From Methanocella_A sp963792125 (GTDB taxonomy: Archaea; Halobacteriota; Methanocellia; Methanocellales; Methanocellaceae): a stretch of 64,000 nt of DNA. The DNA is taken from NCBI GenBank assembly GCA_963792125.1, contig CAWBVA010000011.1, positions 62,001 to 126,000 on the forward strand, written 5' to 3'. The position numbers were made by a program, and so were the translations under genes. The notes under the pieces were generated by a model. It saw only the letters and a list, made by a program, of their open reading frames with translations. It did no database searches and was not told the origin of the DNA. This document shows, in pieces, positions 16,732 to 26,693 of this stretch. The stretch's first letter is position 1. The number at the start of each line of letters is the position of its first letter.

Positions 16732-17223
16732 TTTATTCCCCCGGTGCTGCATTTATTTCAGTCGCAGTTGCCGACACAGGGTTTGCATTCCTGTGTGGCG
16801 CCCCAGGCCATAAATATACGGATTATTATGCCTTAAACGCCCGTAACATAATTTATTTGGATGTTATTTAGCCTTTTTGTTGCAGTTTGCTAATTATCCA
16901 ATAGTAAAGTCCCGGTGTCTGCCGTATTAACGGATCAGGGGCAATCGCCATGTCATCGCAAACAGGTAAAAAACGACCGTCAATGTGCCGGTGCAATAAA
17001 ATCAGTATCGGGGTTTTTTTCTGCCGGAGACCGAAATTACATAGATTCCTGCACGATTGCTTCTGTCTGCAGGGTACATGGCACGAGACGGCCATATATT
17101 CACGCCCGTCCGGAACGGGGGTAGTATTGCAATGTTTTACCGGGGCAGCTTTGTCATGGCAAAGCTGCCCGGAACGGACTGCTTTGCGGCATGCGGCCGG
17201 AGTACATGGATTTATGCCTGCAG
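16732..17223. other. gene-free stretch
   Basis: 492 bases with no convincing gene; short frames here lack start signals and family features. The only clear structure is the hairpin at 17143-17170. Confidence 0.5.
17143..17170. terminator. 11-bp perfect hairpin downstream of ccdA
   Basis: GGGCAGCTTTG pairs with CAAAGCTGCCC around TCATGG, ~54 bases past the ccdA stop on the minus strand. No U-tract follows, so an mRNA 3' end or processing role is only a guess. Confidence 0.4.
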
Positions 17224-17898
17224 TCAGGATAACAATGGCAGGCTCAGGCCTATGACGCCGCTAAGGTAGTAGATACCTACGACTATCAGGACTATCCCCG
17301 CTATCTTGCGCACCAGCATCGTATGTTTCACGAATGGCCTGACCTTCCCGGAGATGAAGCTCGAGGAGTACGCGATGGCGAGCATGGGCACGCCCAGGCC
17401 CATGGAATAGGCGAACAGCAGGACGCCGCCGTAGAACATGGTGCCCTGCTGCGCCACGACAAGCAGGATAGACGCCAGAATGGGGCCGATGCACGGCATC
17501 CATACGATGCCCAGGCTGGCACCCAGCAGGAAGCCGCCGAGCAGCCCTCCTTCCTCTGCCTGCGGGAGCCCGACCCTGGAGATCGGCACGTGCTGCCAGG
17601 CACGGAGCACGACATTCTCCACGACTTCCAGGAGCAGGTACAGGCCCATGACCAGTATCATCAGGCCGGAAGCGATCTTGATATAGTCTATATAATCAAA
17701 AATAAAGGAGCCCAGCGCAGCCGACGCTACCCCCATGATCGTGAACGACAGGGCTAGCCCTGCTACGATAGCCAGCGGCGTGACCTTGCTCCGTTCCGTG
17801 GAGTACGCCATGACTCCCGGGAGGAGGGGCAACACGCACGGCGACATGATGCTCGCCACGCCGGCCAGAACTGCGGTTCCAAGCACTACGATTTCCAA
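17224..17898 (-). CDS. CcdA/DsbD-type thiol-disulfide membrane transporter
   Basis: About six membrane helices in 224 residues, with the two hallmark cysteines in SIMSPCVLPLLPG (helix 1) and VWMPCIGPIL (helix 4). CcdA-like proteins carry reducing power across the membrane to extracytoplasmic thioredoxins. The gene for such a thioredoxin ends two bases before this start region, so they form a functional pair. Confidence 0.92.
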   Translation of the reverse strand: MEIVVLGTAVLAGVASIMSPCVLPLLPGVMAYSTERSKVTPLAIVAGLALSFTIMGVASAALGSFIFDYIDYIKIASGLMILVMGLYLLLEVVENVVLRAWQHVPISRVGLPQAEEGGLLGGFLLGASLGIVWMPCIGPILASILLVVAQQGTMFYGGVLLFAYSMGLGVPMLAIAYSSSFISGKVRPFVKHTMLVRKIAGIVLIVVGIYYLSGVIGLSLPLLS

Positions 17899-17899
17899 T

Positions 17900-18424
17900 T
17901 TATTGTCCTCTCAAGCGCACTGCCGCGTCGAGAGCCGTTGTCAGCGTGTCCTTCTGGGTCAGGCCAAGGAACCGGGATGCTCCTACGCTGCCCGATGTCT
18001 TCCCGTCCTTGTCGACGTACGTATAACCGCCCGTCGATTTTTCGAGGACGATGTCCATCTGGGGCACGCCCGAAACCTGGAACGCCCTTGCAAGCTCGCG
18101 GTTCTCGTTGGCGTCCACGAAGATGAACGTCACCTTCCCTTTGTACTCGTCTGCGAGTGCCTCAGAGATGGGCCTTTGCTGTTTGCAATAGCCGCACTCC
18201 TTTGTCTCGAACTCGAGGAAGACGGGGCCCGAAGCCAGGGCGGAATCGACGTCCGCCATTGTGTACCGCTGTGTGACAGCGGTGGTCCGCTGTGTGACAG
18301 CGGTGGTCCCCTGCGCGACCGCAGGTGCCGGGGCGCCGTGTGTGAGCGCGATCCCTGCAGAGAGCAGAGTCGCCAGAACGGCTGACACGACCAGTGCTGT
18401 TAATACTCTATTTGCTGTCATCAA
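17900..18424 (-). CDS. secreted or membrane-anchored thioredoxin-like protein
   Basis: An N-terminal hydrophobic segment (residues ~6-28) precedes a thioredoxin fold with active site CGYC, VTFIFVDANEN and the cis-Pro loop SGVPQMD. It is the likely partner of the CcdA-type protein downstream. Residues ~42-55 are a perfect 21-base tandem duplication (18267-18287 and 18288-18308) that doubles TTAVTQR in the linker. A minus-strand TATA (GATTATAAATCAT, ~18436-18448) sits ~25 bases from the ATG, so the mRNA is probably leaderless; the second Met (18421) is equally possible. Confidence 0.87.
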   Translation of the reverse strand: MMTANRVLTALVVSAVLATLLSAGIALTHGAPAPAVAQGTTAVTQRTTAVTQRYTMADVDSALASGPVFLEFETKECGYCKQQRPISEALADEYKGKVTFIFVDANENRELARAFQVSGVPQMDIVLEKSTGGYTYVDKDGKTSGSVGASRFLGLTQKDTLTTALDAAVRLRGQ

Positions 18425-18788
18425 ACCGATGTCGCGTTATGATTTATAATCTTTTTGTAAACAATTCGGTGGATAGGAGCACTAAAGTCGCGTTTACTGC
18501 CAGATACCCGGAGCCGTCATGTCACGCTTGCCGCCCTGATGTTACCCTTTCCGCACGCCTGTTTAACCCGGGTTTCCTCGTGCGGCAGTCCCTGCAGCCC
18601 TGGTATGCCAGTGATTGCTGTTCCGCCGTTCATTAAGAAACAGGCAATAAAAACGGCGAGTTTACCATTATCTTTCGGTATTGCTGCCTATTTTTGCATT
18701 ACATGGCCATTATTACGCCGTTTATCATAGAAAGTTGATAAATATTAAGGGTGAATGATCTACGTTTGATTTGGGGTCGTACATCTGC
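18425..18788. promoter_or_regulatory. divergent promoter region, no gene
   Basis: 364 bases between the divergent thioredoxin and flavodoxin genes. TATA-like GATTATAAATCAT (minus, ~18436) and GATAAATATTAA (plus, ~18735-18747) serve the two directions. I see no gene or strong repeat between them. Confidence 0.5.
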
Positions 18789-19253
18789 ATGAAACGCATA
18801 CTCATCGTCTATGACACGAAAGGCGGGACCACGAAGGAGATCATCGGCTGGATCAGGGACGGTGCCGTATCGCGGGGCGCGTGCGTGGACGTGCTGGATG
18901 CGAAATTCAAAGCCAGCACACTGAACTATGACCTGATAGTGGCCGGATCGCCCATCTACGGCGAGCGACCGCTGGAGAGCGTGCTGCGATTCCTGCGGCG
19001 CGACGACCTGCGGGGACACAACATCGCGCTGTTCGTGGTATGCTACGCAGGCGTCTTCGGCATGCGCAACTTCATGGTGCGCCGGTACCTGGACGAGCTC
19101 CAGGCGGACTGCAGGGGCAACGTTATCTACGAGACGTCCTTCGACGCCGCGGTCGGGCCCTGGCGCAAGCTGAACCGGGAGATATGCATCGACTTCGGCC
19201 GCATGCTCGCGGGACATATTCACCGCCATCCTGAAGCCGTCGAGTCCGCTTAA
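18789..19253 (+). CDS. flavodoxin-family protein
   Basis: The 154-residue protein begins MKRILIVYDTKGGTTKEII, the flavodoxin phosphate-binding loop, followed by YDLIVAGSPIYGERPLESVLRFL (second FMN loop) and ALFVVCYAGVFG (third). It should bind FMN and shuttle electrons. ATG 18789 is about 20 bases after the predicted transcription start, so the leader is very short. No partner gene adjoins it. Confidence 0.85.
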   Translation: MKRILIVYDTKGGTTKEIIGWIRDGAVSRGACVDVLDAKFKASTLNYDLIVAGSPIYGERPLESVLRFLRRDDLRGHNIALFVVCYAGVFGMRNFMVRRYLDELQADCRGNVIYETSFDAAVGPWRKLNREICIDFGRMLAGHIHRHPEAVESA

Positions 19254-19254
19254 G

Positions 19255-19455
19255 ACTCTAAGGAACTAAGAGAAGGCGCTAAGGTAAGCGCCAGGGGCCT
19301 CTTAGCACCGAAAGGTTTCAAGGCGCCAAGTCATAAATTTGCCAGGATCAGTCGTTGACTCATTATATGGCTCTTTGTACCTGGTTCTTAAATTTAAAAA
19401 TGACTTGGCGCCTGAAACTTCGGGTGCAAATGGCGCCTAAGCGCTACTTAGAACT
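19255..19455. repeat. CGCCAAGG-family inverted repeat, copy 1
   Basis: Units such as AAGGCGCTAAGG and TTTCAAGGCGCCAAGTCAT (19257-19335) face GACTTGGCGCCTGAAAC and GGCGCCTAAGCGC (19398-19446). The right arm overlaps the last codons of the DUF362 gene. Much of the sequence recurs at 25755-25905. Confidence 0.7.
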
Positions 19456-20600
19456 GCACTTATGTTTATCAGGCGTCGGAGCAGGGGGGTGCGGACGCTG
19501 ACTGCGTTCTGGGGGCACAGCTCCTGGCAGCAGTAGCACCGGATGCATTTGCCGTAGTCGATTTTGGGCACGGACCCTGCGATGAAGGTCATCGCTTTCG
19601 GCGGGCAGTCTTCAGCGCAGATACCGCACTTCTTACATTTGCTTTTGTCGATCTGCGGCCGGGAGCCGCCCAGGCGTGTCAGGACACTCATGAGTGCCGG
19701 GGGCATGCGGGACGTGTCCATAGTCCGGGCTTTCTTGAAGTCTTTGATAGTCACGGAGGCAACGCTTTCGCCATGGGCTTTGATCTCGTCCAGCTTTCCG
19801 GGGCCGTTGCCGCGCTCGAACGCCTTCTTCACCGTGGGGACAGACAGCGGGTCCATGCCGATGATGGTCGTGGCGACGAAGTCCATGGCCGTTGCGCTGC
19901 GGCTGGCCATGATCAGCCCGATATTACGCGGCGTGCCGCCGGAAGGGCCGTTACCCTCCATGCCGACCACGGCGTCCATGATGTACAGGTCTGGTGGCCG
20001 GGCTTCGTAAACGTCAAGGAGCATCTCGGCGAAGAGGCTTACGTCACGTCCTGTGTGCAGGTGGTACTCGGTCTTCGTCACGCCGGGGATGTACCCGTAG
20101 AGCAGCTTGACGGCGCCGGTGTAGAAGGTCAGTGAATGCGTCTTGAGCTTCGGCAGGCCGATGATCACGTCTGCCTCGGTAACGGCCTTCGCGATCTTCA
20201 GTTTCTTAAAGGTGCGCGCCTTCTCAGGGGACACTTCGGCCGCCTCGTCGAAGCTCACGATCTCGCAGCCGGTCTCGTCGGCGACTGTCTGGATGCCCGT
20301 GTTCTTCAGCAGAGCTTTATAGGATGTCCCGGTGTTGCTGCCGCCCGGCGAGTCGCCCAGCATGGGCACCCCGCCGATCTCCTGCACCATCCGGACGATG
20401 ACCTTCGCCAGCGCCGGGTGGGTGGTGACGGCCTGCTCCGGCTTCTTCGAGCTGAGCAGGTTGAGCTTGATCAGCACGCGGTCGCCCTTTTTGACCACGC
20501 TGCCGAGGCCGCCGAGCGGCTTCAGGCTCTCCTCGACAGCAGCCCTGACTTTGCCTTCGTCATAAGTATCGCACCTGACGATCGAGACCTCGTACGCCAT
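19437..20600 (-). CDS. DUF362 protein with two [4Fe-4S] ferredoxin motifs
   Basis: Residues ~1-290 are the DUF362 domain (KGDRVLIKLNLLSSKKPEQAVTTHP, GDSPGG, GLPKLKTH). The C-terminus has two ferredoxin clusters, CKKCGICAEDCPPKA and CIRCYCCQELCPQNA. Proteins of this build are common in methanogens and of unknown reaction, probably redox. Length 387 is typical. The 3' end is built over one arm of a dispersed repeat. Confidence 0.85.
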   Translation of the reverse strand: MAYEVSIVRCDTYDEGKVRAAVEESLKPLGGLGSVVKKGDRVLIKLNLLSSKKPEQAVTTHPALAKVIVRMVQEIGGVPMLGDSPGGSNTGTSYKALLKNTGIQTVADETGCEIVSFDEAAEVSPEKARTFKKLKIAKAVTEADVIIGLPKLKTHSLTFYTGAVKLLYGYIPGVTKTEYHLHTGRDVSLFAEMLLDVYEARPPDLYIMDAVVGMEGNGPSGGTPRNIGLIMASRSATAMDFVATTIIGMDPLSVPTVKKAFERGNGPGKLDEIKAHGESVASVTIKDFKKARTMDTSRMPPALMSVLTRLGGSRPQIDKSKCKKCGICAEDCPPKAMTFIAGSVPKIDYGKCIRCYCCQELCPQNAVSVRTPLLRRLINISAVLSSA

Positions 20601-20729
20601 GATATCACTATTCCGAATAAAAGTCGTACCATGTTGATATGCTTATTGCCTGGCACATAGTCCTGCGAAAGCTATTTTATCCGCGCCGCGCATTCGTACT
20701 ATGACAATCAATAGCAAGGTGAGCATCGC

Positions 20730-21843
<1,114 letters not shown>

Positions 21844-21847
<4 letters not shown>

Positions 21848-22041
21848 TCAGCCCTGCTGAAGTCGACCGCTATATTGGCCACCTGGCACATAGCGGGCGA
21901 TCCGGCAGCTTTTTCCGATCCGCCCGCTGGCCAGGGCGTCGGTCCCGACGGTTTCGGGGCCCCATCGCACTGCGCCTGTACGTTAGCCACCTGGATGACG
22001 GCCACCACAATGGCGATTATCAGCAATATCAATATCTTCAT
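21844..22041 (-). CDS. small secreted protein
   Basis: 65 residues: a clear signal peptide (MKILILLIIAIVVAVIQVANVQA) and a short Pro/Gly-rich mature part with two Cys. AGGGA eight bases before the ATG and a TATA-like TTTTAACATT (minus, ~22068-22079) support expression. The stop overlaps the repaired aminotransferase end by a few bases, tail to tail. No family is recognised. Confidence 0.45.
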
Positions 22042-22197
22042 TTTGTATTCCCTGTGCGATGTTTGACAGGAATGTTAAAATGATTCTCGGCTTTTTTTAG
22101 CGGGCAGGTGACGGGGTTAAAGCCCTGTCTCCCGTCTTCTGTTATCCTGGCTGTCTTTTACTGTTTTAGTGTCTCATCATCGGCACCGGGCCTGTGT

Positions 22198-23044
22198 TCA
22201 GGCCATGACGGACTGGCTACGCCTGTATCTCCTGACCTTGAGCACATCCTTCTCTTTCTCCTTGGTCTCCAGCATGACGTCAAAGCCAAGGCCATGCAGC
22301 AGCATCGACGTACTCCCAGAAGCCTGGCAGGGTCTACCGGCAGGTGCGTGCCGGAATCCGGGCTGGTGGTCGAATAGTGCAGCACGGGATACGTTGTCGC
22401 GCCCTGCCAGGTGGACAGGAAATTCCTCTACGATACCCCTGGGCGGCAGGTGCATTCTCCAGCGGGTTCACACGGTAATGGGCCACGTCAAAGAGCAGCG
22501 GTATGCCTGTCTCTCTGTTAATCGATTTTAGCTCATCGACTGTACCTATCTTGCCCGGGTGCTCCTCGTTCTCGAGGCGCAGCATCCTGAAAACGTATTC
22601 GTCGAGGCCCAGCGCGCGATCAATGAACCGCCTGATGGCCGTTTCCCGGTCACCATACGAGCCTCCCGCATGGATTTCGATGTGGTTGCCGCCGCCTGCA
22701 TACCGGTCAAATGCAGCCAGGCATTCCAGCTCTTTGATCGAATTATCGACTACTGTGCGGTCGGGGCTGTTAAGGATACAATAATAGGTCACGTGGAAGC
22801 AGGTCCGTATGTCCAGCCGCCGGAACATCGCCCCCAGTTCGCGTATCTGTGCTTTCGCTTCCTCGATCTGCTCGAGGCTTTCATATGGCGATATATTGGC
22901 AGGTATGCGGTAGAAGTCTATGCCGATGCCTGCGACGTAGTCCGCAACATTCGCCAGGCGAAGCACGGTCTCTCTGGCGCTTTTCTTGCTGGTCACCGGC
23001 AGGAGCCTTTTATTAAGCGGAATGGCCGCAAAGCCGATCCTCAT
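22198..23044 (-). pseudogene. UV-damage endonuclease UvsE-like, 3' third frameshifted
   Basis: The first ~195 residues read as a good UvsE/UVDE TIM-barrel: MRIGFAAIPLN, GIDFYRIPANISPY, LNSPDRTVVDNSIKELE, EIHAGGSYGDRE, LRLENEE, PLLFDVAHYRVNP, with the His, Glu and Asp metal ligands. After LEN the match jumps between frames: GIVEEF (~22440), LSTWQG and VLHYSTTSPDSGTHLPVDP (~22415-22330), FWEYVD (~22320), HGLGFDVMLETKEKEK (~22290-22240). That needs about four small indels in 170 bases, far more than elsewhere, so real decay or a very poor stretch of sequence is likely. Intact, it would nick DNA beside UV lesions. Confidence 0.75.
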
Positions 23045-23277
23045 TGCGCATGCCCCCGCGGGACATTATCGCTCCTTCAGCTCGCAATCGATGCCTCCGA
23101 GCCTGCAGCGATACCAGAAAATACAATCCATGCAGTCCATACCGGCCCCACTTTCCCGGCCCTCATTTCTCTCGTCGCCCGCCATGCTCTCAATGTTCTT
23201 CGTCAATGGTTACCCCCGTCGCGTTCAGCATTCTTTGGCGGGCGGGTACTTAGCATTGCGGGGCAGAAAACGCGGAT

Positions 23278-23440
23278 TTGTGAGGTCACGGAGGTTTCAA
23301 GAGGTCACAGAGCTTCACACAGAGGTCACAGAGGTCACAGAGGACGACACAGAGGATTTTAAGAAAAAGGCTGATGTGAGAGCCCTGTTGTTAAAACAGA
23401 CCTCTGTGTACCTCTGTGCCCTCTGTGTGTGCACTCTGCG
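23278..23440. repeat. CACAGAGG-family intergenic repeat, complete copy 2
   Basis: Forward CAGAGG units (23283-23357) and reverse CCTCTGTG units (23400-23425) flank a core, AAGGCTGATGTGAGAGCC then TGTTGTTAAAAC (23365-23399). Arms and core match copy 1 at 2160-2330, so this is one dispersed element of ~170 bases. The rest of the 420-base gap (23045-23464) shows no gene. Confidence 0.82.
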
Positions 23441-23464
23441 ACCTCATTAAATCTCCGTGGCCTC

Positions 23465-23644
23465 TCAGCTCATGCCGCCCTTGCGTCCGATGTTCTCGAA
23501 AAATTCGCTCCCGTGACGGGACGATGTGCTGCGGCCGCCTTTGGCGCCTACATCGCGGTGGAAGTTGCTTCCGTAGCGATCCTTGGCGGTCTTCGCCGCC
23601 TTGCGGCCTCCTGCCACCCTTCCCGGGTCCTTCGCTGTAGCCAT
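23465..23644 (-). CDS. KGG-repeat stress protein
   Basis: 59 residues with repeated Gly-rich KGG-type units (YGSNFHRDVGAKGG and HGSEFFENIGRKGG), as in the GsiB/KGG family of small hydrophilic stress-induced proteins. AGGT seven bases before ATG 23644 makes this start better than 23650. No signal peptide; probably cytosolic. Regulation cannot be read from the sequence. Confidence 0.75.
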   Translation of the reverse strand: MATAKDPGRVAGGRKAAKTAKDRYGSNFHRDVGAKGGRSTSSRHGSEFFENIGRKGGMS

Positions 23645-23783
23645 GTGCATACCTGCTAAAATATTCAGAGCCCGATGGCATAACGGTTGCCTGTGAAAAA
23701 CACGAAAGCCTCATCAGAGGCAATCACAAAGTTCATAGTCGCCCCCGGCCTTTTAATTGTAGGTTTTACTGTAGGGCGCTGGT

Positions 23784-24782
23784 ATGACGTCGGATGTGCT
23801 GTGTCTGGAATGTGATAACCTCGTGGTAGGCTCTGGCCTCGCGGGCATGGCTGCTGCGCTGCGTCTCCGGGGCAAGACCCTGGTCGTGGCTGCCGGGCTG
23901 GGCGCTACGGCCATCTCAGGCGGTGTCCTTTCCGTGCCGGAGCGCAGGGATGAAGAGGCCGAGCGCTGGTTTTTGCGGACATTGCAGGATTCCTGCTGTC
24001 CCTACAATGAAGGGCACTGCATGACTGATATGCGTGCTCTCCGCAGCGGCCTTGTCCAGCAGACCACAGACTTCAAGGGCTCTCCTGTTATCGTATCGCT
24101 TGATGACCGGCCAGTTGATGGCGGGATTGCACTCGGAATAGGCTCTTTTGCAGGGCGCTCCTTCCAGGAGGTCGCGCACATGATCGAGGCGGACGACGCA
24201 TGGCTGGACGAGATTGGCGAAGCGCTGGCAAAAGTGGGCGCGGAAGGCTACCTGCTGCCGCCGGTGCTTGGCGTGACGCGCGTGCATCAGGCTCGTAAAC
24301 GGCTGGAGCGGGCATCGGGGGCCCGGGTTTTTGAGTACGTTACGGCGCCCTCTGTCCTTGGCCTGCGCCTGTTGCGGGTCCTCCGGGAGGTAGTCGACAG
24401 GAACCGGGACATCACGGTATTGGAGACTACTGACATCGAGTCAATCGATAGCGGTGCAAGAGGCCGTATGGGTACCAAAGGAAAAAGGGGTATTCTCATC
24501 GAGGCGACCAGCCTGGTACTGGCCACAGGCGGCCCATTAACCGGGTTCAGGCTGGAACGCGACTGTGTCTACGAGCCTCTGACAGGGACGGTGATCGGCG
24601 ACATCGAAGCCGATCTCGGCCGTTCGTTCTCGTCGGATCACCCGCTGATGTTCAAAGGCATCGGCACCTTCCTGCCTGCGACCGGCGGGTTCAGGAACGT
24701 CCGGGCGGCCGGGGCGGTTGCCACCGGGTTCGGGCTCTACGAAGCGTTGAGGACCGGATACCATGCGGGGGACGGCCTGTGA
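23784..24782 (+). CDS. GlpB-like FAD flavoprotein subunit
   Basis: The N-terminal dinucleotide-binding motif is NLVVGSGLAGMAAALRLRGK, and the C-terminal GTFLPATGGFRNVRAAGAVATGFG closes the FAD fold. Length (332) and layout match the anaerobic glycerol-3-phosphate dehydrogenase subunit B family. The GTG of the next gene, a GlpC-like protein, overlaps this stop (GTGA), so the two are coupled. No GlpA catalytic subunit is in the window, so the true substrate is uncertain. Confidence 0.78.
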   Translation: MTSDVLCLECDNLVVGSGLAGMAAALRLRGKTLVVAAGLGATAISGGVLSVPERRDEEAERWFLRTLQDSCCPYNEGHCMTDMRALRSGLVQQTTDFKGSPVIVSLDDRPVDGGIALGIGSFAGRSFQEVAHMIEADDAWLDEIGEALAKVGAEGYLLPPVLGVTRVHQARKRLERASGARVFEYVTAPSVLGLRLLRVLREVVDRNRDITVLETTDIESIDSGARGRMGTKGKRGILIEATSLVLATGGPLTGFRLERDCVYEPLTGTVIGDIEADLGRSFSSDHPLMFKGIGTFLPATGGFRNVRAAGAVATGFGLYEALRTGYHAGDGL

Positions 24783-25747
24783 GCGGCACCGTAGAAAAGT
24801 GCATCAAGTGCGGCATCTGCGAGATGGTCTGCCCGTCGGAGCTTAGTGCCTTGCGAGCCATTGACCAGGACCGGACCGGTATACCTGATGACGAGGTTGT
24901 CAACTGTACGACGTGCAATCGCTGCGTGGCCTCCTGTCCTGCGGGCGTCAGCATCACCAAAGCCATCGAGCGGATGCGGGACCATATCAGCACGCCCGGG
25001 TATCTGGAGACGCTGGCCAACATCTTGACGTACGGCGCTTCTATCGTGCCTGCGCAGCCGATGGTGGTCGAGACGAAGAGCTGTCGTGTCGCATACTTCG
25101 CAGGATGTCTCACGAATTACCGGTTGCCCGACATTGCCGAAGCTGTATGTCATACGCTCGACTATCTCGGCATCGGGTTCACTCGCATACCGGAGGTGTG
25201 CTGCGGATCGCCGCTGAACCGCATCGGGCGCTTCGACCTGGCGAAGACCATGCTCGAAAAGAATCTCGGCGTGATGAAGTCGCTGGGCGTGGAGACCATT
25301 GTCACTTCCTGCCCGGGCTGCACTTCGACGCTGATGGAGTACCAGGACGACTTCGACGTGGTCCATTACCTCGACCTGTACGATCGCTATGGTCTTTTCC
25401 GCGAGCTGGAACGGTCGGATAAAAAAGCGACGATGCAGTACCCCTGTCACCTCTACCGGAATGTGTCCCCGTACACGATGGTGGCCGCGGAACGTATCCT
25501 GTCTGCGATGTATGTCTACGAGCGGCTGCCGGAGCCCGACCGCTGTTGCGGTGCCGGCGGCGGTGTGCGGCGGAACGATGTGCGTCTCTCCCGCAGGCTG
25601 AAAGCGAGGCGGGCCGACGAAGTGCGGAAGCTGGAAGCCGACGAGGTAGTGACGGCCTGCCCGCAGTGCCGGATTCACCTGTCCGAGGACGTGCCCGGTG
25701 TTACCGATTTGAGCATCCTGGTCGCGCGCAACCTCGGCTTCAGATGA
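24779..25747 (+). CDS. GlpC/HdrD-like iron-sulfur protein with CCG domains
   Basis: Two ferredoxin motifs (CIKCGICEMVCP, CTTCNRCVASCP) are followed by two CCG domains: AYFAGCLTNYRL...VCCGSPLNR...TSCPGC and QYPCHLYR...RCCGAGGGVRR...ACPQCRIHL. This is the architecture of GlpC and of heterodisulfide reductase HdrD. Coupling to a GlpB-like gene favours a GlpBC-type electron module, passing electrons to the membrane or to a disulfide. Confidence 0.83.
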   Translation: MSGTVEKCIKCGICEMVCPSELSALRAIDQDRTGIPDDEVVNCTTCNRCVASCPAGVSITKAIERMRDHISTPGYLETLANILTYGASIVPAQPMVVETKSCRVAYFAGCLTNYRLPDIAEAVCHTLDYLGIGFTRIPEVCCGSPLNRIGRFDLAKTMLEKNLGVMKSLGVETIVTSCPGCTSTLMEYQDDFDVVHYLDLYDRYGLFRELERSDKKATMQYPCHLYRNVSPYTMVAAERILSAMYVYERLPEPDRCCGAGGGVRRNDVRLSRRLKARRADEVRKLEADEVVTACPQCRIHLSEDVPGVTDLSILVARNLGFR

Positions 25748-25754
25748 CCGTACC

Positions 25755-25905
25755 AAGTCGCTAAGGGTCTAAGTCATCGTTCATTGTTAACAATATAGTG
25801 CTCTTAGTGCCTTGGAATCTTGAAATTTAAAAAAGCCTGGCGCCTTGAAACCTTTCGGTGCTAAAAGTGGCGCCTTGGCGCCTTCTCTTAGACCCTTAGC
25901 GGCTT
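25755..25905. repeat. CGCCAAGG-family repeat, copy 2
   Basis: GTCGCTAAGGGTCTAAG (25757-25773) faces CTTAGACCCTTAGCGG (25889-25904). Inside are GGCGCCTTGAAACCTTTCGG and TGGCGCCTTGGCGCC, which match the element at 19255 closely. It separates convergent genes. Confidence 0.7.
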
Positions 25906-26693
25906 TATCCCCATTTCGTCAGTATCTCTTCTCTGCGGAACAACTCGGTACCTATCTTTATGAGGACGACATCCAGCACGAGCAGCCCTGCGCTGATTGC
26001 GACGATCACTTCGAGGCTCAGTGTGACCATGCCGAACAGCTGCAGCACGAAGAGTCCCATGATCGGCACCACCAGCGCCGCGCTTACTTGCTGGGCCGCG
26101 CGCACGTCGGACATCCGGGCGGATACCATGATCGAGGCATAGACGGACAGTATGGCTATGAGTGGCCCGGCGACGAACAGCGCGATCGCCCACTGGGCAT
26201 CGGGCATGACAGTGAAGCCGTAGGACCCGGAAGTTATGCCATTGACCAGGGCCATGTAGACGAGGAAGGATATCCAGGTGATCAGCACCGACGGCAGGAC
26301 TGCGGCAAGGGTCTTGCCCAGCAGGATGTCTGCTGTTTTTACCGGCGTAGCCAACATGGGCTCGAGGGTGCCGTTCTTCTTTTCTCCTGCTATGCTGTAT
26401 GCGGCGATCAGCGTGGGCATGACGCCGGGCATGAGCAGGTAGAAGGGCAGGTTGCTCTGCACGAGAAAGGCGATCATCGCCTGCCGGGGCGACATCGAGG
26501 CGAATCCCTGCACGATATTGCCCAGGGCAGCTACGTCTGCCTGTGTAACGCTGGATGGTATGGTGAACAGGTAGAGCAACGGGATGACAATGGAGAAAAG
26601 TACCGGGAAGGTGGCCATGCTCGACACGATGTACCTGTTCCTCATCACCTCGTCGAGGTCCTTCCGCATGACGATCAGGAAATCAGTGCTCAT
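25905..26693 (-). CDS. NatB-like ABC-2 permease
   Basis: A 262-residue permease with an N-terminal cytoplasmic MRKDLDEVMRNR segment, six hydrophobic helices and the SIAGEKKNGTLEPMLATPVKTADILLGK coupling loop of COG1668-type permeases. GGTGAT just upstream of ATG 26693 is the SD and overlaps the end of the ATPase gene. It is clearly paralogous to the permease at 29041. Sodium export is known for the NatAB prototype, but the substrate here is not evident. Confidence 0.85.
   Translation of the reverse strand: MSTDFLIVMRKDLDEVMRNRYIVSSMATFPVLFSIVIPLLYLFTIPSSVTQADVAALGNIVQGFASMSPRQAMIAFLVQSNLPFYLLMPGVMPTLIAAYSIAGEKKNGTLEPMLATPVKTADILLGKTLAAVLPSVLITWISFLVYMALVNGITSGSYGFTVMPDAQWAIALFVAGPLIAILSVYASIMVSARMSDVRAAQQVSAALVVPIMGLFVLQLFGMVTLSLEVIVAISAGLLVLDVVLIKIGTELFRREEILTKWG

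Noticed and set aside
16868..17095. 75-residue minus-strand ORF in the gap upstream of the hairpin region
   Set aside because: No SD, no hydrophobic or domain pattern, and a composition unlike nearby genes.
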